In this document: positions 16,298-23,933 of the stretch, in pieces
How positions within the stretch are numbered: the stretch's first letter is position 1
How the letters are laid out: every line of letters starts with the position of its first letter
NCBI GenBank assembly: GCA_000173575.1
Contig: ABYL01000053.1
Coordinates: 1 to 44,043 of the forward strand
Origin: Burkholderia sp. H160
GTDB taxonomy: Bacteria; Pseudomonadota; Gammaproteobacteria; Burkholderiales; Burkholderiaceae
Length of the DNA: 44,043 nucleotides
Direction: 5' to 3'
Notes under the pieces: model-generated
What the model was told of the DNA's origin: nothing
Databases searched by the model: none
What the model saw: only the letters and a program-made list of their open reading frames with translations
Program-made: the position numbers and the translations under genes

Positions 16298-17779
16298 TCA
16301 GCGTGCGATCAGCCGGTAAAACAACGCGCCAAGTCCCGCGCCGATGAACCACGAGAAATTCGCGAGGCCGTCGAGTCCCGGCACCATCACGCAGATCACC
16401 GCGATCACTGCGGCCGGCAACAATGCGGCCACCGCGCGATAGTTGACGCCGTTGCGATACCAGTACGAGCCGCTCGGCGCGACCGTGTACAGATCGTCGA
16501 GTACGATCCTCTGACGCTTCACGAGATAGAAGTCGACGATCAGTACACCGTACAAAGGTCCGATGAAGCTGCCGAGCACGTCCAGCGTGTAGTGGATCAC
16601 GGCCGGATTGTTGAACAGGTTCCACGGCGTGATGAACACCGACGCGACCGCCGCGAGCATGCCGCCAGCGCGCCAGCTAATGAGGCGCGGTGCGACGTTC
16701 GAGAAGTCGAAGGCCGGCGACACGAAGTTCGCGACGATGTTGATGCCGATCGTCGCGATCGTGAAGGTCAGCGCGCCGAGAATCACCGCCATCGGATAAT
16801 CGATGCGCCCCACTGTTTCGACCGGATCCGTGATCAGTTCGCCGAACACCGGCAGCGTGGCCGCGGTCGTGATCACCGTGACGAGCGAGAACGCGAGGAA
16901 GTTGACCGGCAAACCCCAGAAATTGCCTTGTTTGACGCTGCGAAAGCTCTTGCCATAGCGCGAGAAGTCACCGAAATTGAGCATCGGCCCGGAGAAGTAC
17001 GACACCACCAGCGAGATCGCCGTGATCATCACCGGCACCACCTCCATGCCGTGATATTTGACGCCGCCAAGGTTGATGCCGATGTTGCGCCAACCCGCGC
17101 GATACACCATGTAGCCGGCGAGAATGAACATCACGACGTAGACGGCCGGCCCGGCGAAGTCGATGAACTTCTTGATGGTCTCCATGCCGTGCCAGAACAC
17201 CAGCGCCTGCAGTACCCACAGCAGCATGAAGCCGGCCCAGCCAAGGGTGGACAGACCGAACAGGCCATGCCGATGCACGTCCGCATAGGGCAACAATTGC
17301 GGCACGAACTTCAGCACGACGATCACGAGTGCGCTCGACGCGAGATAGGTCTGGATGCCGTACCACGCGACCGCGATCAGGCCGCGGATCACCGCGGGAA
17401 CATTTGCGCCCAGCACGCCGAAGGTCGCGCGGCACGCGACCGGATAAGGCACGCCGTTCAGCTGGCTCGGCTTCGCGATCAGGTTGCACAGCACGTTCAC
17501 GAGCGTGATGCCGACGAGCAGCGACACCAGCACCTGCCAGCTCGTCAGGCCGAGCGCGAAGAGACTCCCAGCGAACACGTAGCCGCCGACGCTATGCACG
17601 TCCGACATCCAGAACGCGAAGATGTTGTACGCGGTCCAGTTCTGCGCACGCAGCGGCGCGAGGTCCTCGTTGTAGAGCCGCTTGCTGTAGCCGGCCGGCA
17701 TCGATGGATCGGCTTGCGCCGTGTCGTCCGGGTAGTTCGAGATGGGGTGACTGCCTTGCGCTGCACTGAACTGAGCCAT
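16298..17779 (-). CDS. NCS1-family transporter, probable allantoin/purine permease
   Basis: A 493-residue nucleobase-cation-symport-1 protein with about twelve membrane helices. The N-terminal YNEDLAPLRAQNWTAYNIFAFWMSDVHSVGGYVFAG is the family hallmark preceding helix 1, and GVPYPVACRATFGVLGANVPA is the loop and helix 3 region. Homologues take up allantoin, hydantoins, uracil or cytosine with Na+ or H+. As the first gene before racemase and allantoinase it most likely imports allantoin; uracil or hydantoin cannot be excluded. The start has an excellent AAGGAGG 5 nt upstream. Substrate-site residues were not compared. Confidence 0.88.
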   Translation of the reverse strand: MAQFSAAQGSHPISNYPDDTAQADPSMPAGYSKRLYNEDLAPLRAQNWTAYNIFAFWMSDVHSVGGYVFAGSLFALGLTSWQVLVSLLVGITLVNVLCNLIAKPSQLNGVPYPVACRATFGVLGANVPAVIRGLIAVAWYGIQTYLASSALVIVVLKFVPQLLPYADVHRHGLFGLSTLGWAGFMLLWVLQALVFWHGMETIKKFIDFAGPAVYVVMFILAGYMVYRAGWRNIGINLGGVKYHGMEVVPVMITAISLVVSYFSGPMLNFGDFSRYGKSFRSVKQGNFWGLPVNFLAFSLVTVITTAATLPVFGELITDPVETVGRIDYPMAVILGALTFTIATIGINIVANFVSPAFDFSNVAPRLISWRAGGMLAAVASVFITPWNLFNNPAVIHYTLDVLGSFIGPLYGVLIVDFYLVKRQRIVLDDLYTVAPSGSYWYRNGVNYRAVAALLPAAVIAVICVMVPGLDGLANFSWFIGAGLGALFYRLIAR

Positions 17780-18145
17780 GATTCCTCCTTTGGATAGGGA
17801 CCGTCAAAAGAGCATCGACGGACATTGCATCGGCCATGCCAGTTGCTCGTTTCTCGCCCTGCGTGGGTCGAAGAAATCGGCGCCGTGGTCGTCGGCCGTG
17901 CCGCGCGTGTCTCCGTACTGATGTACTTGTGGTTATCGCATCGCCGGCCGTCGCGGATTCCCGGCGATACGTCGCTACCCGGAGTCCGTCGTCTCGCGAC
18001 GGACGTGCGTGTTCAGGCCGGCGGCGCTCGCGCGAGGCCGCCCGGCCGTGCATCGATCGGTTCAGTTCAATTCAGTGCGGCGCGCACCACGAACGGGCGC
18101 TCTCCTGCTGCTTGCCTCAGCCTGGAGTGGAGTGGCTTCGGCTGT
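17780..18145. other. Spacer between GntR gene and NCS1 transporter, no gene seen
   Basis: This 366-bp stretch follows the GntR stop and precedes the transporter. Apart from the transporter ribosome site at its left end I see no convincing promoter, operator or terminator, and no copy of the TTGTCAACAA motif found upstream of the GntR gene. Frames here have no recognisable protein features. Confidence 0.5.
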
Positions 18146-18859
18146 CTACGTGGAGGTTTCTTTCGACGCAAGCGCGCCGAATACTTCGTGCAGATCCGCT
18201 GCCCCGCGCGCGGGGCGCTCCAGCATCTTCAACTCGACGCTTTGCAGATGGCGCGACATCAGCGCCGCCGCCTGCTTCGCATCGCCGGCGTCGAGCGCGG
18301 CGAGAATCGCTTCGTGGTCCTCGAACGAGCACGGGCTGCGTCCGAGTGATTCGTACAGCGCGGAAATCAGCGTGGAGCGCGCGACCAGCCCGTTCAGACA
18401 ATCGCACAACACTGTGTTGCCGGTCAGGTTCGCGAGCTCCGTATGAAACCCGCCCGACAAGCGGATCCACGCTGGGAAATCCCGCGTTTCGAACGCCTTG
18501 CGTTCCCGGCCGATCATGCTGCCGATATTCTTCAAACGCCGCATGCCGTGTCCGCTACAGATCTTTTCGACGACGGCCAGCTCGATGATGCGGCGCATTT
18601 CGAACACCTCGTGCACCTCCTGCAACGACGGACTCGCGACGAACGCACCGCGATTCGGCTCGAGATCGACGAGGCGCTCACCCGCCAGCTGCGACAGCGC
18701 CTGGCGGATCGGCCCGCGCTTGACGCCGAATACTTCGCATAACTGAGCTTCAGTGAGCTTTGCGCCGGGCGCCAACCGGTGCTCGAGGATCGCCGCGCGG
18801 ATGCGCTCGGCGATTGCATCGGGCTTCGAACTGTTCGCGACGGATTCGGTGTCGGACAT
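18146..18859 (-). CDS. GntR-family (FCD-type) transcriptional regulator
   Basis: A 237-residue GntR regulator. The N-terminal winged helix (about 15-80: AIAERIRAAILEHRLAPGAKLTEAQLCEVFGV then KRGPIRQALSQLAGERLV) has the typical arrangement, and the C-terminal all-helical FCD domain starts near EVFEMRRIIE, with Glu/His residues such as FHTEL that usually bind a metal and the carboxylate effector. It lies upstream of and codirectional with the allantoin cluster, so it probably controls transporter, racemase and puuE-uraD-alc-allA. Its own promoter overlaps a palindrome typical of this family, suggesting autoregulation. An intermediate such as allantoin or allantoate is a plausible effector. Confidence 0.9.
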   Translation of the reverse strand: MSDTESVANSSKPDAIAERIRAAILEHRLAPGAKLTEAQLCEVFGVKRGPIRQALSQLAGERLVDLEPNRGAFVASPSLQEVHEVFEMRRIIELAVVEKICSGHGMRRLKNIGSMIGRERKAFETRDFPAWIRLSGGFHTELANLTGNTVLCDCLNGLVARSTLISALYESLGRSPCSFEDHEAILAALDAGDAKQAAALMSRHLQSVELKMLERPARGAADLHEVFGALASKETST

Positions 18860-18883
18860 GATATGCGTCTCGGTATGTTGGTC

Positions 18884-18915
18884 ATCTTAGGATGGACACA
18901 AATATTGTCAACAAT
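18884..18915 (-). promoter_or_regulatory. GntR promoter with overlapping operator
   Basis: Reading leftwards, TTGACA (18906-18911), a perfect -35, lies 16 nt from TAAGAT (18884-18889). The dyad ATTGT-CA-ACAAT (18904-18915) covers the -35. Such dyads are typical for FCD-type GntR proteins and would allow autorepression. Confidence 0.65.
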
Positions 18916-19045
18916 TTTTGTGTCGATTTTCGACAGTTTTTGCGCTGCGTTGCGTCAGCGAAAGTCTGTGGGCCAAGCCGCGCGGCTGTCTGGCGGGAAT
19001 CTTACCCCTGTTTGGACGATGCCACGCCGATTGGCGGCGGCCATG

Positions 19046-19059
19046 TTTTGTCAACAAAA
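19046..19059. promoter_or_regulatory. Second GntR-type operator candidate
   Basis: TTTTGT-CA-ACAAAA is a perfect dyad sharing the ten-base core TTGTCAACAA with the site at 18904-18915. The two centres lie about 143 bp apart, a distance that could permit looping by a dimeric or tetrameric regulator. Confidence 0.5.
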
Positions 19060-19131
19060 ACTGAAAACATTGGCGAAGGGTGTGGGAGGTGGTGAGCTTT
19101 GGAACTTTGGCCGTTAGTTGCGTTACTAGCA

Positions 19132-19158
19132 CAAAAAGAAAGCGGGCTATGCGCCCGC
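19132..19158 (-). terminator. Rho-independent terminator after ldcA
   Basis: On the minus strand GCGGGC (19153-19158) pairs with GCCCGC (19142-19147) across a GCATA loop, followed by TTTCTTTTT. It ends the DUF1992-tadA-ldcA transcript 22 nt after the ldcA stop. Confidence 0.88.
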
Positions 19159-19180
19159 CTCTGCCCCGCCCGCACACGCT

Positions 19181-20107
19181 TCAGCCAAGACTCGGATAGC
19201 CCGACGCGGTCAGCCTGAACCCGTGCGCATTGGCGACCAGATGCGCGTTAGCGCCGACCGGCAGCGTCAGCATATTGTGAATGTGCCCGCACTGCAGTCC
19301 CGTCACGACCGGAATGCCGATCTGTGAGCGCACCTGCTCGATCATCGCGTACAGGTCGTAGCCGTTGTCGTACTCGTAGGGCTTGCCGCCCGTGAAATCA
19401 CCGAGCACGAGCGCCTGCTGCTGCGCGAGGATGCCGGCCAGATGCAGCTGATAGATCATCCGCTCGATGCGGTACGGCTGCTCGTTGACGTCCTCGACGA
19501 ACAGGATGCCGCCCTGCACCGACGGCATGAACGGCGTGCCGACCAGCGACGCCACCACCGCCAGATTGCCGCCCCAAAGCATGCCCGAGACGTCGACGCT
19601 CTGCGCTTGCGGCGAGTTACTCGCGATGGTGATGGTCGGTTGGGTCAACGCCGACCAGAAATGCTGCATCGTGAATTCGCTAAGCTCCTCGGCGCCGAAA
19701 TCGCTCATCAGCATCGGGCCGCTGAAGGTCTTCACGCCGGCGCGCGCGAGCAGCGCCAACTGGATCGCGGTGAAGTCGCTGTGACCGACCAGCGCGATCG
19801 GCTGATCGGCCAGCCGCCGCTGCAGCCCTTCGTAGTCGAGACCGTGCAGGATCCGCATCGCGCCATAGCCGCCGCGCACGGTCAGCACGACATCGGGCAG
19901 TTTGCGCGACGGATCGGCGAGCCGGTTCAGATCGGCCGCGCGCTCGCCGTCGGTGCCGGCGAAGCGCTGATAGCGGCGCTTCGCGGCCTCCTCGCCGTCG
20001 ACACGATGCCCCTGCGCACGCAGCCGATGCACCGCGCGATGCAACACCTCCGGATCATGCGGATAGCCGGATGGCGCAATCAGTTCGAAGGTGCGATGAG
20101 CGGTCAT
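19181..20107 (-). CDS. ldcA: LD-carboxypeptidase (peptidase S66)
   Basis: A 308-residue cytoplasmic murein peptide LD-carboxypeptidase, which removes the terminal D-Ala from tetrapeptides during peptidoglycan recycling. The Ser-Glu-His triad is visible: Ser110 in ALVGHSDFTA, Glu205 in LFVEDVNEQPYR and His275 in QCGHIHNMLTLPVG. The N-terminal ELIAPSGY and RGGYGAMRIL segments are typical. No signal peptide is present. It is the third gene of an operon after tadA (26 nt gap) and is followed by a strong terminator. Confidence 0.93.
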   Translation of the reverse strand: MTAHRTFELIAPSGYPHDPEVLHRAVHRLRAQGHRVDGEEAAKRRYQRFAGTDGERAADLNRLADPSRKLPDVVLTVRGGYGAMRILHGLDYEGLQRRLADQPIALVGHSDFTAIQLALLARAGVKTFSGPMLMSDFGAEELSEFTMQHFWSALTQPTITIASNSPQAQSVDVSGMLWGGNLAVVASLVGTPFMPSVQGGILFVEDVNEQPYRIERMIYQLHLAGILAQQQALVLGDFTGGKPYEYDNGYDLYAMIEQVRSQIGIPVVTGLQCGHIHNMLTLPVGANAHLVANAHGFRLTASGYPSLG

Positions 20108-20133
20108 GGCGAGACTCGATGAACGTTGTTGTT

Positions 20134-21224
<1,091 letters not shown>

Positions 21225-21440
21225 CTGCAATCCACTACGTTGCGGCCCGAGCATTCTATCAGGGAGCGCACGGGCGTTCAGCGCCCACCGGAGAGCTAAA
21301 AACCCGCCGATCTGCCGACTATTCGGCATTTGACGGTGCTTCGGCGTGGACTTAGAGTAAGTCATCGAGTCGCACGACGCGCGCGGCGCTCAAGTAGCGC
21401 GGCGCGCCGATGTTTTCCGCTCGTCGAAGTTGATGCCGCA

Positions 21441-21629
21441 ATGTCATTCAAACCGATCGATTACTGCCGTACTTTATCCGACGTGAACCTGCGGCGCTTG
21501 CGCTCGCGCACCGCGTTCGCAGCGATGGCCGCGGCGGCGCTGCTTTCCGGCTGCGGCGTCTTTTGCGGTGGCGCGGCGGCAAGTGGCGGCGCCTATGCCG
21601 GCGGCTGCGGGACGAGCGTGCGGTTCTAG
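21441..21629 (+). CDS. Small predicted lipoprotein, function unknown
   Basis: A 62-residue frame with a hydrophobic stretch (residues 24-35, TAFAAMAAAALL) ending in the lipobox LSGC (35-38). Processing at Cys38 would leave a 25-residue mature peptide rich in Gly, Ala and Cys (CGVFCGGAAASGGAYAGGCG). The positively charged segment before the hydrophobic core (NLRRLRSR) fits a signal sequence, although the N-terminus is long. There is no strong ribosome site. It lies alone between DUF1992 and the 2'-5' RNA ligase. No family is recognised; coding status is moderately supported by the lipobox only. Confidence 0.5.
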   Translation: MSFKPIDYCRTLSDVNLRRLRSRTAFAAMAAAALLSGCGVFCGGAAASGGAYAGGCGTSVRF

Positions 21630-21674
21630 CCGGCACCTCGCGAAACTGGTGCGAGTTCGACGAGTCCCGCCCCT

Positions 21675-22274
21675 TCAGCTCTGCCCCACCAACGGCCACC
21701 GCGCAAGCACGATATGCCGGGTTCGCCCGAGCAAACTGTGCATCAGCGCAAACTCCCGCACATTCCAGCACGCCGGCTCGGCCGGGCGGCGCTCGATCCA
21801 CGGCATCCCGTACGCGAGCGTCACGTGCGGGGTAAAACGTGTGTCGGGCTCGATGCCGTCGGCCTGCAACCCCGCTTCGAGCGCATCGTGAAGCGCCTGC
21901 AGTCCACGCACACCGTGCTCGCCGACCAGCACCGCCGGTCCTGGCCGCGGCCTTTTCGCGAAGCTCGCGACCGCATCGAATTCGACCGTAAACGGCGCCA
22001 TGCTGACCGCCGCCGCCGCCCGCTTCGCGGCCTCGACCACATCGGTCGGCAAGCCGCCCGCGAAATTCCCAAGATGCCTGAGCGTCACGTGCAGGCGGCT
22101 CGCAGCAAGCGGTTTGCTGCGCACGCGGCTGCGCGCGTGTGCGTCCGCGCAAAGCTGCTGCGCGAACTTCGCCATACCGGCCGCGGTGTTGGCGTCGGGA
22201 TAGACCGCGAAAAAGAGCCCGTCGGTGGGCGGGGGCGGCGCCTCGAGCCCGGGCAACCACAGTTGTTCAGGCAT
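21675..22274 (-). CDS. thpR: RNA 2',3'-cyclic phosphodiesterase (2'-5' RNA ligase family)
   Basis: A 199-residue member of the 2H phosphoesterase family, which opens 2',3'-cyclic phosphate ends and can reversibly join RNA by 2'-5' bonds. Both catalytic HxT motifs are present, HVTLRHLG (His62) and HVTLAYG (His150), at typical spacing. The N-terminal DGLFFAVYPD is usual. The start at 22274 (MPEQLW) is chosen because it fits family length; the frame continues upstream to 22373 through a regulatory palindrome. The physiological role in bacteria is not settled. A LexA-box-like palindrome lies 75-95 nt upstream. Confidence 0.9.
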   Translation of the reverse strand: MPEQLWLPGLEAPPPPTDGLFFAVYPDANTAAGMAKFAQQLCADAHARSRVRSKPLAASRLHVTLRHLGNFAGGLPTDVVEAAKRAAAAVSMAPFTVEFDAVASFAKRPRPGPAVLVGEHGVRGLQALHDALEAGLQADGIEPDTRFTPHVTLAYGMPWIERRPAEPACWNVREFALMHSLLGRTRHIVLARWPLVGQS

Positions 22275-22346
22275 CGCGCCTCGTTCCCTCGCTGATTCTT
22301 CCTGCCGATCCGCACACCGCCGCTCAGGCGTCCCATTGGAGCCATG

Positions 22347-22368
22347 ATACTGTATATTCATACAGTAT
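22347..22368. promoter_or_regulatory. LexA-box-like palindrome (SOS operator candidate)
   Basis: Arms ATACTGTAT and ATACAGTAT are perfect inverted repeats around ATTC. The core fits the CTGT-N8-ACAG LexA consensus at 22350-22365. It lies between the leftward RNA 2'-5' ligase and the rightward hydroxyproline dehydratase genes, so either could be controlled. A GntR-type dyad is the alternative reading. Confidence 0.6.
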
Positions 22369-22505
22369 GACATGCCGCGCGCAAAAACAGGGCGCTATAG
22401 GCCGGCCGGCTTAAGTGTTCGGATTCTGACGCGAATCCCGGCCGGAACGAGAACGTGATGCGCCGGGATACACTGGCACCTCTGTCCTCGCAACGACGCA
22501 CGCCC

Positions 22506-23513
22506 ATGAAAGCGACCCGCACCCTTTCGAGCGTCGAAGTGCATACCGGCGGAGAAGCGTTCCGTATCGTCACGAGCGGACTGCCGCGCCTGCCGGGCGA
22601 CACGATCGTGCAGCGCCGCGCATGGCTGAAGGACAACGCCGACGAGATTCGCCGCGCGTTGATGTTCGAGCCGCGCGGTCACGCCGACATGTACGGTGGC
22701 TACCTGACCGAGCCGATCTCGCGCGATGCCGATTTCGGCGTGATCTTCCTGCACAACGAGGGCTATAGCGATCACTGCGGACACGGCGTGATCGCGCTCG
22801 CGACGGCCGCCGTCGAGCTCGGCTGGGTCCAGCGCACGAGTCCGCAGACGCGCGTCGGCATCGATGCGCCTTGCGGCTTCATCGAGGCCTTCGTCGACTG
22901 GGACGGCGAGCACGCCGGCCGCGTGCGTTTCGTCAACGTGCCGTCGTTCCTGTGGAAGCGCGACGTGAGCGTCGACACACCGTCCTTCGGCAAGGTCACC
23001 GGCGACATCGCCTATGGCGGCGCATTCTATTTCTATGTCGACGGCGCGCCGTTCGATCTGGCGATACGCGAATCCGAAGTCGAACGCTTGATCCGCTTCG
23101 GCGCCGAAGTGAAGGAAGCCGCGAACCAGGCGTTTGCCGTGCAGCATCCGGACATTCCGGAAATCAATCACATCTACGGAACCATCATCGCCAATGCGCC
23201 GCGCCATCCGGGTTCCACGCAGGCGAACTGCTGCGTGTTCGCGGATCGTGAGGTCGATCGTTCGCCGACCGGTTCCGGCACCGCCGGCCGCGTCGCGCAG
23301 CTATACCAACGTGGTCAACTCGGCGCGAACGACACGCTCGTCAACGAATCGATCGTCGGCACGATATTCAGGGCACGGGTGCTGCGCGAAACGTCGGTCC
23401 ACGGAATACCAGCAGTGATTCCCGAGGTGGAAGGCGATGCGTATATCTGCGGGTTCGCACAGTGGATCGTGGATGAGCGGGATCCGTTGGCCTATGGTTT
23501 TCTGGTGCGCTGA
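22506..23513 (+). CDS. Trans-3-hydroxy-L-proline dehydratase (proline racemase family)
   Basis: A 335-residue proline-racemase-family protein. The first catalytic Cys is present (Cys91 in SDHCGHGVIAL), but the second is replaced by Thr255 in DRSPTGSGTAG. In this family a Cys/Cys pair marks proline racemase or 4-hydroxyproline epimerase, while Cys/Thr marks trans-3-hydroxy-L-proline dehydratase, which forms delta-1-pyrroline-2-carboxylate. I therefore call the dehydratase. The ATG at 22506 starts the conserved MKATRTLSSVEVHTGGE; an upstream ATG at 22455 is in frame but lacks similarity. No reductase for pyrroline-2-carboxylate or hydroxyproline transporter is adjacent, so it stands alone here. 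Confidence 0.88.
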   Translation: MKATRTLSSVEVHTGGEAFRIVTSGLPRLPGDTIVQRRAWLKDNADEIRRALMFEPRGHADMYGGYLTEPISRDADFGVIFLHNEGYSDHCGHGVIALATAAVELGWVQRTSPQTRVGIDAPCGFIEAFVDWDGEHAGRVRFVNVPSFLWKRDVSVDTPSFGKVTGDIAYGGAFYFYVDGAPFDLAIRESEVERLIRFGAEVKEAANQAFAVQHPDIPEINHIYGTIIANAPRHPGSTQANCCVFADREVDRSPTGSGTAGRVAQLYQRGQLGANDTLVNESIVGTIFRARVLRETSVHGIPAVIPEVEGDAYICGFAQWIVDERDPLAYGFLVR

Positions 23514-23933
23514 TCGGACTGCATCCGGCGATGTCATTTTCGCCTTGCGCCTCGCGCTGCCCGTAAAAACAAAAGCGCGCCGCCTGCTTTCATTAGCTAA
23601 ACACCCACCTTACATATGCAACTGACTTGTGACGCGACGCTTTCATCAGGTCTGCGAACGGTTGATCGAATCGTCGGATCGGCTGTCGCGCAGACCCGCG
23701 CGCCTTCGGTTAACCGCCGCTGAGTACTTGCGAACTTGCGAGATTCGTTGCATGGTACGCGCTGCACGACACCTAAATTTCATGCACGACCCACCTGGGA
23801 GAGTACGCTCGATCGTCAATCCGACTCATGGGATTCAAAGCATCTCAACCGACACAGCCAACGTTCTGATCGAGCAGGCTGTCAATACCATTACCCCTCG
23901 CCTGCCGACGTCATCTCCGGATATGAATAGCCC
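23514..23933. other. Upstream region of kup, no gene seen
   Basis: This 420-bp stretch is less GC-rich than its surroundings. It must contain the kup promoter, but I find no convincing -35/-10 pair. A weak GGCGA/TCGCC hairpin sits at 23527-23544 just after the dehydratase gene. Frames such as 23629-23937 have no similarity or ribosome site. No riboswitch was recognised. Confidence 0.5.

Larger units (their letters stand above)
18860..19180. other. Regulatory spacer upstream of the GntR gene
   Basis: This 321-bp spacer holds the GntR promoter, two TTGTCAACAA dyads and the ldcA terminator. No protein-coding frame with recognisable features is present. Confidence 0.6.

Noticed and set aside
16298-18145. 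Xanthine (NMT1-type) riboswitch in front of the NCS1 transporter
   Set aside because: Considered because such RNAs precede purine transporters in some proteobacteria, but I could not identify the conserved core or stems by eye.
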